64,000 nucleotides of DNA from assembly GCA_016858145.1 (NCBI GenBank), contig JAEHOE010000124.1:310001-374000 (forward strand). The letters are read 5' to 3'. This document shows positions 20,235 to 31,972 of the stretch, one piece after another. Both the position numbers and the translations under genes were made by a program. Position 1 is the stretch's first letter. Every line of letters begins with the position of its first letter. The stretch is from Edaphochlamys debaryana. Its lineage: Eukaryota; Chlorophyta; Chlorophyceae; Chlamydomonadales. The notes beneath the pieces were generated by a model. That model worked only from the letters and a program-made list of their open reading frames with translations, was not told the origin of the DNA and searched no databases.

Positions 20235-23104
20235 GCCGCGGCCGGCCGGTCGGGGGCAGCCCCGGGCTCCTGTCCAGGGCGTGGTTGCAACGGGAGTGGG
20301 GAGGGCGGTGGCGCCCAACCCCTGTCCTAGCACGGTGAAACGAATGAAATAGCCAACAGGCCGTGAAGCCGGCGAGCAGTAGCTCGACCAAGTCAGTCTG
20401 TGTGGACTCAGGACAGGGGCCGTAGCGGCGACCGGGAGTGTCACGAGAGCGGCGTGCAGGGGAGCGCCCTGGCGCCAGGTCAAGGGCGAACGCCGCCCAG
20501 CTCTGCCCCAGCGCAAGGCCGCTGCAGCAGACCGTCTGGGACACTTGGAAAAGCCTTGACGGCCGAGGCAACCGTGGCCCAAGGCACCCCCTCGCTAGAT
20601 GCAGGGCTCAACAGGGGAGGGGAGCCTGGTCGGCAATTGGGTTAGCTCACAGCCGCTAGCTGAGGCGCTGTGTGGTGGTCGGTGGAGGTGTTGGCGTGAG
20701 GAGCTGGTGGCTGCTGGCAGGAGGGTGGGCAGGGCTCGTTGGGGAGAAGCGCGTCTCCGGTGGGTTTCGAGCACCACGAGAACGGTGGCGCCAAGCCTGT
20801 GCAGGGCTAGGGCCGTGATGCGCCTCGAGCACCGCGGGCCCCGAGGCGCCCAGCCCTGGGCGAGCTGGAGGCGCCCGGCGCGAGGCTGGGGCCGTGGGCA
20901 GGAGCGGGCAGTATTCGGTCGCGGGCTGCGGGCGGACTACCAGGCTGGCGGTCGTCCTGAGGCCTGACCCTCCAGGCGCGGAGTAGCGTGGGCAGATTGC
21001 CTTGAGGCAGGGTGTGAGGCAGAGTTTGAGGATGGACTGCATTGAAGCGGGGGCATCTGCTGGCACGAGGGCAGCTCCGGCTCGCGCAGTCCCTGTGGGC
21101 TTGTGGGTGGCTGGTGCGCGGTCGGCCCCGACTGGGGCATGGGTCAACTTGTGCAGATTAGAAGAACTTTGGCGCTGAAGTGTGAACTGCAGATGCTGTG
21201 GCTGGGCGGGAATGTAATGACGAGGCAGCCGCCAGACACGGATCGCGCCCCAACGCCTGACCGCCAGTCTTGAGGCGGGTTTCCGGACGTGTCGGGCGAG
21301 CAGCAGAGCCAACACGCAGGCACGGAGGCACCAAGGACGCTCGGAGGTCGGAGCCGAGGACAGAGGAGGGGACACCTGGTGTCGGCACGATGCTAGCCGA
21401 GGCTGCTGGGAGGGCCCGCTTACGCAGCGCTGGTGGTGATGCGGGCAGCTGCGCCTCCAGCAGGCTGAGGCTAGCACGATAGTTGCGCTGTACTGGGCTG
21501 CCATGATTCACAGTCCCAGACTTGGACGCCGTCGGCGCACGCGGTGCTCAAGAGTCAGGACACAAAAGCTTGGGATGATTCCACTGGAGGCATGCGGCGG
21601 ATGGATTCCTTGGCAGCCGCGGACTGGCGCCATCCGCCATGTGGGGATCCGTACAAGATCAGGTGCACACATCTGCCTTACATCTCCTCCTTACTCCAGC
21701 GTGTTGCCGCCTTCGAAGCGCGCGTTCAGGTGCAGACGTGCAGTGCTTCACTCACTCGACCAGCTCACCTCTCCCCCCTGTTTACCCACTGTCCCTTGCA
21801 CCTTGCTCCCGGCCTACCTCCACCCTGAGCGCCAGCCCCCCCCCTGACCCCATGCCCTGGCGCCCACGACCAGCGCACACCTCCCCCACGTCTGGCCCCT
21901 GACATGGCAGGGTCATGGCCAAGCCCCCTCCCCCTGGAGCCACCGCCCTGTCCGTCTGCGCTCCTCTCCTCCATCCTGCGGAAACCGTCAGCACGCCTCC
22001 CTCGGCCACGAGCACTCCCCCTCCGTCCTCCCCCACGCGCACCGCCAGCCGACCCTCGCAACGAACACAGGGCCTGGCCGGCCAGCCCCCAAGGCACCAG
22101 GGAGGCCGCCTCCACGCGCCACCGTCCGTCCCTCGGCCTCCCGCGACGAGGTAAGCCCGCTCCCGCCATCCGCCAGTCCCGGCCTGCGGACCGAAGGGGC
22201 AGCCGGGGGACAGGAGTGAGGGTTGACACGGAGAGCAGCCTGGAATCCACAAGGCTTGGCTTTGAGCCAGGCACGACGGGGACGACAGCGTACAGCCTCG
22301 GGAAGGGGGGTTTGCGTCAACCCGAAACGCGTCGGCTGGCTCACCTGCCTGACCAGGCTACCGGCAGCCGCCAGACGACCGAGGGCTGGGGGCCGGGGGG
22401 CCGGGGCTGGCTGATGCCGGTGTGCCCGCGGCAGCCCGCATACCGGTAGGTAAGTCAGCATCCCGCGTGGCGCAACGACACTTCGGCTGGCTCACCCGAT
22501 CGCCTCGAAGAGCCGCCAGCGTGCCAGGAGCCGGGGCCTGGGGGCCGGAGCTGGGCGGCCCATGCCTGTGCGTCCGCGGCCGCCCGCGTGCCCGGGCGTG
22601 CCGTCCAGCCAGGGACTGGCGCCCCGGGGTCCCAAGAATCTGACTGGTGCGCCTCCTTCCATCCTCCATCACTTTATCAAGCCCTGTGTCCTGCACCGGG
22701 CGCTCCCCACCACCCGCCGGCTGCTTCGCCCTAGCGCTCATGTGGGGCATGCAGGTGGGGCCGGCCGCGGGCTGGGGCGGGGGCCTATCTGATGCTCCTG
22801 CGGGCTGCGCATCGGGGCTCCTTGGAGGGAGGGGGACTGGGCCGCCGCGGCTGGGCTACCGCCAGCTGCCCGGCGGGAAGGAGGCCTGCGGAGGGGGAGC
22901 GAGGAGGGAGGCGGGCTTGGTTGGCCGCACGAGGCCGCGGGCAGAGGGGCCGCTGCTTCAAGATCCCCCCCCTTGTCTCCCTTGTGTGACGCTTGGCAGC
23001 ATACCGAGGCCATCCTGCGCCCTCCCTCCAAATCCACACGACCAGGCACAGATCCAGGTTGTAATTGGAACAGGCACTGAAGGATTTGAGTGCCCTTTTG
23101 CCGT
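20235..23104. other. Gene-poor region between SPCS1 and the HExxH gene
   Basis: About 2.9 kb with no convincing exon on either strand. Longer open frames are proline/arginine-rich and have equally long overlapping frames on the other strand, as expected from GC-rich non-coding DNA. A TGTAA on the plus strand near 21214 could be the SPCS1 poly(A) signal but is almost 1 kb away. Confidence 0.5.
22325..22600. repeat. Imperfect ~155-bp tandem duplication
   Basis: Segments starting near 22329 and 22484 share cggctggctcacc, gagccgccag..., ggcctgggggccgg and a ...ccgcggccgcccgc-type ending. The similarity is moderate, so the duplication is old. Confidence 0.55.
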
Positions 23105-23455
23105 CTTCGCACGCAAGCAACCTCCGACCTTCGCGGCGCCGAATATAGCGCCCCCTGCCCAGCCCATGCCTGGGCTGCATAGGCGGTATCGCTCAGCACC
23201 CCGCGCACACGAGTGGGAGACCATGGAGCGACATCGGTGGGAGGCTTCGTTGGTTCCTCGCATCATTTCCTCCCACCGGGTCCAGCTCAGGCGCTTGCCC
23301 ATTCAAAGCCGGGTCAAGTGCCTGCTGTCGAGGTACTTCTCACCTGGCCACTCCGGGACACGTTACCGCGAAAACACATCGCAACTATGTCCAGCGCTGT
23401 TCTTCGCGGCACGCAAATGCGCGGGCCCTGCCTGCCCGCCCGCGCCCCGGCTGCC
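23105..23455 (+). pseudogene. Truncated duplicate of the bestrophin-like gene's promoter and start
   Basis: About 350 bp almost identical to 26316-26665: upstream sequence with gaatatagcgccccctgccc, the 5' leader, the ATG (23388) and the first codons MSSAVLRGTQMRGPCLPARA. Homology ends just after CGCGCCCCGGCTGCC, and the frame then runs into unrelated sequence antisense to the HExxH gene. Indels in the leader (for example the gcgacatcggtggg stretch) separate the copies. No later bestrophin exon follows, so it cannot make the channel. It could still act as a promoter reading toward the HExxH gene's 3' end. Confidence 0.85.
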
Positions 23456-23592
23456 CAATGTCTGTGGGTGGCTGTAGAAACATCCGGCGTCCCCACAAGC
23501 CCGGCTTCCCAACCCTGTCCTCCTCCACAACATCCCAGCCCCAAAGCCCAATTCTCAACCTCCAACCTCCAACCACTAACGGCCCCACGCAC

Positions 23593-25410
23593 CTGCAGCG
23601 CCTGCTGCTGCTCCCCCAGGTCCATGCCGAAGAAGTTGGCCTTCTCGGTCGACAGGTAGGCCTGGAACTCGTCCACGTGGGCCACGGGGTCGTACCTGCA
23701 TGTGTACGGGCGGCGTACGGTGGTGTACGGCAGCGTACGGTCCGCCAACGCGGCGCTCGGCATACCGGAATGGGAACCGGGACCGCTATCTTCGGGGCAG
23801 GCCGTGTGGCCGAAGGCCGCCCCTGCGCCCCTGTGCCCCTGGCCGCCGTGGTGCTCACTAGGGCCCCGAGGGGCGCCGCGACCGCGACCGTGCTCCCCCG
23901 CCCTCCTGCGGCCCTTTTCTCCCCACCGTTCCCTCCTCTCCTTCCCCTCCTCCACTGCCCTACGCTCGCCTCTGGACCTGCTGCCTTCTTCAAAGCCACC
24001 CCCACCCACACCCCCGGTGCGCTCGCTCCTACCCCGCCAGCCTCTCCCCGCCCCACCCCTCCCCAGCGCCTCACTTGAGTCGGTTGAGGAAGGCCGTAAT
24101 GGAGTCCCGCTGCTGCGCGCTGAGGCCCTGTTCCCACACCTGCGGGTGGGGTGGGGGCACAGGGTCAGGGCTTAATGTAGGAGCCGGTTGGATGGTCGGA
24201 CGCCCTGAACAAACATGCTAACCCCCGCCTCTTCTCCCCGGGCTTGTCCGCTCAGTGTCCGCTCAGTGTGCATGTAATCGTGGCCTGACCTCCTTTCCCT
24301 CCGGCCGACACCCCTGACCCCTGCTTGGTGCGCCTGCCCTCCGCGGTCTGAAAACCTCGGTCGCGCCTCGGCTGGACCCCCGCTGCTTCGCCCTCCTGCC
24401 CCTGCCATTCCCCCTCCCGAGTGCACCAGGCCACACCTGCTGCCCCGTGTCCTGGTAACCCCGCCTCCCCGCCGAGCCCCACCCGCAGCCCTTGCCTTGC
24501 TGATTGCCTTCGCACCCTGCCTTACTCGAGGCCATACGCCGGCCTACGGGGGGCCCGGAGCCGAGGATGCCCTCGTGCACTGGCATTGCACATCGGCTTG
24601 ATACCCACAGCCCCTCCTCTCCCCCACAGACTCCTCCATGGGCAACTCCTCCACAAGCGCCCCCCCCCATGCCGACACCCCTCCTTCCCCTCCCTCCCCC
24701 CCTCCCCCCTCCTACCCCCCCGCCCCACCTCCTGCACCGTGTCCCGGTACCCCGACTCCAGGTAGAACCGCGCGTGGCACATCTCGTGGCGGATGGAGTG
24801 GGCGTCGCCCTCGAGCGTGGCAATCACGTACTTGACCTGGGGGGTGGGGTGAGGTGGGGGGTCACGTACCTGCAACGTGTAGCTAACTAGCTCCCGTCCC
24901 CTCCCCTCCCCTCCCCTCCTCCCCTCACACACACGGCCGGCCGGTGGTTCACCGCGCCTAAGCTTCCCTGGCTAAGCTTAGCCCTTGGTGTGAGCAGCCC
25001 TTCACACCTGCTTGGGACGCCTGAGACTCCAAGGCTCATGCGAGCAGCCCTTCACACACCTGCTTGGGCAGGCCGCACGCCTTCTTGAAGGCCGCGTGCT
25101 CCCGAGAAGATTCGGACAGGGCAAAGTTGTGCCCCAGGCGGTTGGCGATGACGCCCTCGATCGCATTACTAAGCGGATCCAGCAGCGCGTTCATGCCGTC
25201 ACGTGTACGGAAGCGCATCAGCGCCACACAGCCCTCGCGGATCTCCAGGCTGTATCCGCCGGCGGCCGAGGAGGAGGACGCGGCGCCAGAGGTGGAGGCA
25301 CCACCAGCGGAGGCCGCGCCGCTGCCCCCGCCCTTCTTGCCGCCGCCGCCCCCGCCGTCCTGCCCCTTGCCGCCACCTCCGCCTCCGCCCCCGCCCTTGC
25401 TCTTGCCCAT
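23593..25410 (-). CDS. Conserved protein of unknown function with an HExxH motif (3' end unresolved)
   Basis: Four exons join in frame: 25410-25060, 24836-24729, 24139-24075, 23695-23593 (209 aa, then a donor GTGCGTGG). The first exon starts MGKSKGGGG and has a Gly/Lys-rich low-complexity lead of about 35 residues and a Ser/Ala run. The body follows (SLEIREGCVALMRFRTRDGM, then ALLDPLSNAIEGVIANRLGH). Exon 2 contains GDAHSIRHEMCHARFYLESG. H-E-M-C-H fits the zinc-protease motif HExxH, in a helix preceded by VKYVIATLEG, so a metallopeptidase-like or metal-binding role is possible but not shown. Exons 3-4 contain SAQQRDSITAFLNRLKYDP and EFQAYLSTEKANFFGMDLGE. The terminal exon could not be placed; reading through the last donor would end at 23314 inside the duplicated bestrophin start, which seems unlikely. 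I do not recognise the family by name. Confidence 0.7.
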
Positions 25411-26315
25411 GGGAGGCAAGGGGTTGGCCGGGAAGGGGAGAGCTCGCGGCCGCTCGCGGGCGGGGATGAACGTAGGTGCTCGTCCAGGGCTGGTTTGGCG
25501 GACAAAGTTGTCAAGAGCTAAGCCCGGGGCTGATACGCCTGTAATAGGTTGTACCACCGCCGATAGAGCGCCTTTACAGCTCCAAGTCGCAGCTTCGCAA
25601 GCGCATGCTAGATGAAGGCGGCTGGACGGCTAGAGTGTGAGTAACACGCACGGCGAAAGGTCGCAGCTTATTTGCTACAAGCTCTCGTTGCGACGGGGAT
25701 AACCAATCGCAACCGCGATGCGGGCCGGCCATCGGGTATGCTGCGGCGAGTCGCTCCCCCATCACGATCGGCCCTGACCGCGCCGGCGCGGTGGGCCGGG
25801 AGCCAAGCAGACGTAATTCTCACGATTGCGAGAGCCGCAGGCCGTGGGATACGGGGCGCCTGCTTTGCCCGAAGCGGCTGCGGGGGCTTGGGGGGGAGGG
25901 GGGGGGTGCGGGTGGGGCGCGGCAAGGTCACGTCGATGAAGGGCACATGACAGTCTGCTGTTGAACTGACAAGATGGGATGAAATGCAAGGGATGGGGCA
26001 GTGAGGGGGTGCAGCACAAGGGGAGGACGTGCATCACATGCATGCCGACGTGTCTGAAGAAGTGCAGCCGACCTGGCCGGGCATTGATGTTTTGAAACTA
26101 AGTCGCCATCCACACCCTGAGCTGCTTCACGTGAGGTGCCGTTCGGAAAAAGCGTCGGCGCCGCGACATGCCGCTCGCGAACTTTACCGTTAGCCGACCC
26201 CGGGGTCATATCCACCCTGCCCGATCGGAGCCGCTACTGAGACAGCAACTTGATGCACGGTACAAGCGAGACATGAATACGGTCGCTCGAAGACGAGCGG
26301 GCGCTGTTCGTCGCG
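25411..26315. other. Divergent intergenic region upstream of the HExxH and bestrophin-like genes
   Basis: No gene. It should contain the HExxH promoter (minus strand). A G-run occurs near 25885-25910 (gcttgggggggagggggggg). I see no TATA box. Confidence 0.45.
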
Positions 26316-26665
26316 CTTGCACGCAGCGACCTCCGACCTTCGCGGCGCCGAATATAGCGCCCCCTGCCCAGCCCATGCGTGGGCTGCATAGGCGGTATCG
26401 CTCAGCACCCAGCGCGCACGAGTGGGAGACCATGGACATCGGTTGGAGGCTTCGTTGGTTCCTCGCATTTCCACCCACGGGTCCAGCTCAGGCGCTTGCC
26501 CATTCAAAGCCAGGTCAAGTGCCTGCTGTCGAGGTACTTCTCACTTGGCCGCTCCGCGACACGTTACCGTGAAAACACATCGCAACTATGTCCAGCGCTG
26601 TTCTTCGCGGCACGCAAATGCGCGGGCCCTGCCTGCCCGCCCGCGCCCCGGCGCCCCGGCTGCTG
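26316..26665 (+). repeat. Source copy of the duplicated promoter and start of the bestrophin-like gene
   Basis: The ~350 bp also present at 23105-23455. Here it continues into the full gene, so it is the functional parent. It covers about 270 bp upstream of the ATG plus the first ~26 codons. Confidence 0.85.
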
Positions 26666-29600
26666 GGCCGCACCCGCCTGGTGGTGAAGGCCAACGCGGC
26701 CAAGGACCCTAATGCTCCGATTCAGTCCAACCCGCTCGGAAGCCTGTCGTCGCAAGGCAACGTCGTCGCGCCGCTGCCCCGCTCTGAGGCCGCCCGCAAG
26801 TACTTCCGCACGGTGCGACTTGTGATAACAGACGCAGACGGAGCATATAACTCTGGAAACGGTCGGCAACGGCCGCAATGGTCGCTCTCTCGCTAGCGTC
26901 GCCGCGCAGCTGCCACCCCTGCGGCACCTCGGCTGCAGCTCCACTGCTAGATCGAGGGGGCATACACGATCGCAAAAGCGTCGACTGCGAACGGCCGTTC
27001 GGCTGCAGCTCACATGCTGACGCTTATCCTCCGTCGCTTTGCTGTCCGCTTTCCAGGTCTACGACTTCCCGCAATGGCAGACGCACCGCAGCCAGTTCCG
27101 TCTCGTCAAGCGGCTCTTTACCATTCCTCAGTGAGTTGGCAGGGGTGCACAGATCGCGAAACGCCCGCGCGTCGGAACTCGTGCTCAGCGGCCGCAGCGC
27201 TGGCGACGGTGCAGATGTGCTCAGGACTTGCGTACAGGGCCTAGCCTTCTCGGCAGCTGCACGTCATCCACATCGTGCCGCAGGTTTCAATCTAGATTCC
27301 ACGCCCGTCACGTCCAGCCCCGCTCATCCTCTCCCTCCCGCGCTCCCTTGCCAATTCCCCCCCCCCAGGTCGCACGTGATCCAGAACGCGCTGCCCTCCA
27401 TCTCCTGGGTGGGCTTCGTCAGCCTGTTCGTCGCCGGCTATATGTACGGATACGACCAGGTGAGGCAGGGCAAGTGTGCATTGGGGCACGGATGTGGGCA
27501 CACCGGTTGCGCCGCTTGAAGAAACACGGCAGTGCAGCAGAAACTCGCGCCCGCACTTCGCCAAACCCGCAAACCAGCAACCCGAGAACCAGCAAGCACG
27601 CGCATCTGTGCGGCCCGGCAAAGCCGCCCCGCCGTAATGTAACCTCCCTCATGCTCCCCTCCTCCCCGCCTCTCCTCCGCCTCCGCTCAGGGCATGCTGC
27701 CCGAGGGCTTCCCCGCGATCTCGCCCAACGGCTCCTGCTCGGCCTTCATCTCCAACACCTCGGTGGCTCTGTCGCTGCTGCTGGTCTTCCGCACCAACTC
27801 CTCCTACGGACGGTGGGACGAGGCGCGCAAGATGTGGGGTGGACTGCTGAACCGCAGCCGTGACATCATGCGCCAGGGAGCCACGTGCTTCCCGGACGAC
27901 CAGGTGAGGGGTCAGGGACGGCGTGTGTGCGAGAAGGAAGGGGGCTCGAGAATAGCAGAATGGGCGATTGAGGGAGGCGGGGAGGGTGCGGCGTCTGCGT
28001 TGATAGGCCTCGGCGGGGGTGGGGCCGACGTGCGGAGTGCTCAACACCCGAGCTGGGGGGGGGCGTCTTGCGTCGGCCCTCGCATGCATGCATGTGGCTC
28101 CGGAGCTCTGCCCGACCCCTCCTCCTGCTCTCGCTCCTGCTCCTGCTCCCCAGGTCGAGGCCAAGAAGGCGCTCGCCCGCTGGACCGTGGCCTTCGCCCG
28201 CGCCCTGCGCATCCACTTCCAGCCCGAGGTGGGCAGCGCGGGGGTGACGGAGTCGAGGACGAGAAATCTAGCGCCTGCAGGAATGCTCGGAGTCTGGGAG
28301 CAGAGCTGCAATTGGCGTTTTCGGTGGCTGGGGGCACGCACTTAGTCACACACACGACTGAAGTCGACAGAGCACCACAGCAGAGCAAGGGTGTCTGACA
28401 GGGCTGCACCAGCAGTGGCGTCCCGCTGAACTCGTGCTCCTGTCGCACCCGGCCATCTGCAGGTGACGATTGAGTCTGAGCTCAAGAACATCCTCACGCC
28501 AGCCGAGCTTGAGATGCTGGCGCGCAGCCAGCACCGCCCCGTGCGCGCCATCCACGCCATCAGCCAGGTGCGCAGAGCAGACCGTTCGCTTGCGTGGGTG
28601 GGGTCCTTGCGGCTCGTGCGGTTGCAGGGTTAGCGCTGTCTGAAACTGGGTAATGTTGTGGCAGGGTTGATGAAGTGGGGGCTGCAAAACAACGTCTGTG
28701 CTGACCCCGATCGTGCCCCCTGCTCGTCTTCCGCCTCGTCTCTTCCCATCCGCAGATCATCCAGTCGGTTCCCATGTCGTCGATCCACCAGCAGCAGATG
28801 TCGCTCAACCTCACCTTCTTCCACGACGTGCTCGGAGGCTGCGAGCGCCTGCTCCGCGCCCCCATCCCCGTGTCGTACACACGCCACACGGCGCGCTTCC
28901 TCTTCGCCTGGCTCACGCTCCTGCCCTTTGCCCTCTACGGCACCTGCGGTGAGCGACACTTCCTGGGGCGGGGGCGGGGAGGTTGAGCGATTTTCGAGAT
29001 TAGATGACGACGGGCAGCGCAGCACGTGCTGCGGGCGAGGCGATGCCTGGGCGTGGGCGCGTTGATGAGCCTGGGACAAGGCGATTTTAGCGGGGGACGG
29101 GCGCCCTAGCTGCGTGTCTCCAGCCTAGCTGGGAGGGCTGCGCACGGAGAAGTGAGCTGCGGACGCCTGAGCACGCTGCACACCTGTCCGAGCCGAACCT
29201 GTCTCCGAGCCTGACCCCCTGCGCCACCGTCCCGTCCCCAGGCGTTGGCGTGATCCCCGTGTGCACGGGTATTGCGGCCGTGCTGTGCGGTATCGAGGAG
29301 ATCGGAGTGCAGTGCGAGGAGCCGTTCGGCATCCTGCCCCTGGACGTCATCTGCAACCGCATCCAGGTGCGACAGCGTGCCCCGCCCTTGATGCAGCGGG
29401 AGGGTGCGAGACGGCAAAGGGCGCACGGTCGCTGTCTGTGGGAGTGACAAGAACCAAAGGACGGGGAGACGGTCTGGCATAATCGGACGACGTCTCCCTG
29501 GCCATGATCGAAAATCGAGGAGCAGTATCACACACCTTGGCCAGTGTCGCTGCGCGTTGCTCACCCTGCCCTCTGCTTTTGCGCCTTCAGGCTGACGTGA

Positions 29601-29875
29601 TGGCGACGCTCAAGGACGATGCGGACACGAAGATCATTCTGGCGGAGGCCGGCCTGATCTCGCTGGCGCCCTCGGCCGCCGCCGCCATTGCCGCCGCCAA
29701 CGGCAATGGCGCACCCGCCACTAACGGCAACGGCAACGGTAACGGCGCCGCCAACGGCAACGGCAACGGTGTGGCGGTTGTGCAGCAGCAGCCCAACAAC
29801 ACGATCGTGCCGTCGGCCGCCGCGGCGCAGCCGAGCCCGCAGAAGACCCTGCAGGTCTCAATCTCGCCGCGCTAA
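26588..29875 (+). CDS. Bestrophin-like anion channel, probably chloroplast/thylakoid
   Basis: Bestrophin/UPF0187-type channel. Nine exons join in frame: 26588-26812, 27057-27130, 27369-27459, 27691-27903, 28154-28228, 28463-28567, 28756-28948, 29242-29366, 29591-29875 (461 aa). An Ala/Arg-rich N-terminus (about residues 1-40, ending RLVVKANAAK) resembles a chloroplast transit peptide. The core has YDFPQWQTHRSQF, a first membrane segment SISWVGFVSLFVAGYMYG, SNTSVALSLLLVFRTNSSYG followed by RWDEARKMWGGLLNRSRD, a hydrophobic ARFLFAWLTLLPFALYG, and GIEEIGVQCEEPFGILPLD, the conserved acidic bestrophin cluster. The C-terminus is an Asn/Gly-rich tail (NGNGNGAANGNGNG) ending QVSISPR. Related Chlamydomonas thylakoid BST proteins serve bicarbonate supply, and plant relatives carry chloride; which ion applies here is inference. 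Confidence 0.92.
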
Positions 29876-30855
29876 GCGGCTGGCAGGGTTGATGCGGCAC
29901 GTTGCGCGGAGCAGGCGGCAGAGGCGAGAGCTGCTGAGCGAGAGGGCGCGGAGCGGAACGGCGGGCGGGCCGCGGGCCGCGTCGCGCCGCTTTTGTTGAG
30001 TTCTGAGGGTACGTGGGAGTGAGAGAGGCGTCCCTTGGCGCCCGTGGCGAGATCCTGCTGCCGACGGCTTACAGTGCGGTTGGATTTGCGAAGGCGGCAG
30101 TCGTTGCGAGCTGTTGGGAGAGCCCGTTGCGGGGTGAGAGGAATACCTCGCAATAATTTTTGACACATTATTTAGTCGGGGGAGGGGAGCTGTACGGGAC
30201 AGAGGCGGGAAACAAAGGCGGGCCGCCTCGGGCGCGGCGGGTCGCGTGCGGGGTCGTCTGTTGTGCGACCCTGCGCGCGGGAGCAAGCCGGCTGCGGCCG
30301 GGGCGGTCGGCCGGGCGGACAGAGCAGAACCCCGGTTTGTGCTGCGCTCAAACGTTGAGCCGTGTTCTCGTGTGTGTGCACTCGTGACGGACACTTTGCA
30401 GAACGGGTTTGGGCCGTCATCATGTGCATTTTGCTTGACTGACCGACGCAACGCATCTTCGGGCTTCGTCAGGTTTTGGGCGGCGCCTGATGCGGCCGCC
30501 CGTTTGTACCAATAGGCATGACTCGAAGCAAACGCTAGGCTGAACATACCATCCAATGACGGATCCTGAGCGATGGCCACGACGGCGGGCAATGGCGGCG
30601 GAGCGTGCGGACAAGAGGCACTGCCGCTTCCTGCGTTGACATCTGGGCGGCACGTGGTTGCCCTGTGTAACGCTGAGAAGACGAGAGCTGTGTGATCTCT
30701 CTCTCTCCCCTGTGGAGGCGAATCCACCGGTACTCCAGGGGGACTACAAGCGGCTGACGACGAGGAGGGGTTCTGTGCTCGCAGGGGCCGTGCAGCGTAG
30801 TCCGACGAGGAGGGCTGGAGGGTGGGCGGCGCACGGAGCAGGGTGGTCGGCGACC
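29876..30855. other. 3' flank of the bestrophin-like gene
   Basis: No gene. Long open frames on the minus strand across 29858-31135 are not supported by any recognisable domain. Probably the 3' UTR and spacer. Confidence 0.5.
30666..30670 (+). terminator. Candidate poly(A) signal TGTAA for the bestrophin-like gene
   Basis: TGTAA is the usual volvocine poly(A) signal. This is the first one I found on the plus strand after the stop codon, implying a 3' UTR near 800 nt. Confidence 0.35.
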
Positions 30856-31138
30856 CTGCAGCCGGCAGCACTCCACCCTTCCCTGAGCCAGCGCAAGTGC
30901 ACCGCACTGGCCCTACCCTTGCACAGCGTAGGGGACCACTATCAGCCCTGTGAGAAGATGCAAGCCCAGCATCACTGAGTGCCAGCGGGGAGGAGATAGC
31001 GACTGCGGATAAGAGGCCCCCATCTCCATCCGCCCACGCCTCATGTGCACGCCTCCCTTGACCGCTTCTTGTCTTTGGTCGTTGCGATCGCATTACCGGC
31101 TGGGGGAGTGAAAGGCCAGACCAGGCTAGCAGCACGTT

Positions 31139-31365
31139 CAGTGTTGCTATCTTAGTCGGTTAGTCGGCTGGACAGTCGGCCGGCGCCGGCTAATCTGCAG
31201 GAAATCCGGAATTAGCCGCCGGCCCAGCCGACTAAGTTTGGGCTGCCGCCCTAGGCCAGCCGACTAACCCGTGCCAATCCGCCACGGCCAGCCGGCTAAA
31301 TGGGCCGGTCTGGGCGGATTAGCCGCCAGCTCAGCCGACTAATCCCAGGGAAGATAGCAACACTA
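31139..31365. mobile_element. hAT-like non-autonomous element (MITE), 227 bp
   Basis: Terminal inverted repeats CAGTGTTGCTATCTT (left) and AAGATAGCAACACTA (right) match over 14 of 15 bases. The element is flanked by the 8-bp direct repeat agcacgtt at 31131-31138 and 31366-31373. An 8-bp target duplication with a (C/T)AGTGTTG end is the hAT pattern. The interior holds several copies of ttagtcggctg / cagccgacta in both orientations, resembling subterminal transposase-binding motifs. No coding capacity. The corresponding place in the second duplication copy (near 46200) has no insertion. Confidence 0.85.
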
Positions 31366-31948
31366 AGCACGTTGCATTGAGCCCTCCCAGGCGCCTGCCC
31401 AGCGCCGGCCGTGCGTGGGGTCCCGTTAAGCGGACGGGGTCCCGACTCCGTCCTGCGTGATTACAACGAATTGCAAGGCCACGTCAAGGGCCTGCACCGT
31501 ACCTAGGTGCTTACGTGCGTGTCACCCCGTGCCACCCCGTCAGCCAATGTGAACACTGTAGACAGCAGCACTCTCACCTCCTGCGCCTACGGTGTCGTGG
31601 CATGTTACCCGTTTTGCATTGTCAACGATTTGGTGCTACGAGCGCTTCACAGTCCAGCCTAAGGTTAAGGCCGAAGGTGCTGGACACGGCGCGATGACTA
31701 TCGGATGGGAACCGAACCTGAACTTGCCACTTGTCAAGTTACTCTCGCGCCCTGAATGAACTGCACCGTGACGAATGCCCGATTGCCAACATCGAACTGC
31801 ACCGCATCACACTTGGTGCTCCGTTGTTGTAACATAAAGACGCGCCGCATTGTTGAATCGTGGCGCGCCACTCCGGACAGGAGGTCAACGCGCCGAGATG
31901 GCGCCAACCGGCTCCATACATACTATGTCACGACGGCTGGCGACGCGC

Positions 31949-31956
31949 TTATATAA
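31949..31956 (+). promoter_or_regulatory. TATA box of the lectin gene
   Basis: TTATATAA lies 17 bp before the predicted start codon. Such close spacing implies a very short 5' UTR or a start site slightly downstream. The duplicated pseudogene has cgtttaagc at the same place, so the box is lost there. Confidence 0.55.
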
Positions 31957-31972
31957 GCACCAAGTTCTAGCC

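Noticed and set aside
20656..22461. Possible gene(s) between SPCS1 and the HExxH gene
   Set aside because: Frames are Pro/Arg/Gly-rich on both strands, with no recognisable domain or coherent exon chain.
23314..23592. Read-through C-terminus of the HExxH protein to the stop at 23314
   Set aside because: It begins at a good splice donor and then runs antisense through the duplicated bestrophin start; the composition changes abruptly.
29858..31135. 425-aa minus-strand open frame
   Set aside because: Antisense to the last bestrophin exon and its 3' flank, crosses into the duplicated segment, and has no domain or splice support.
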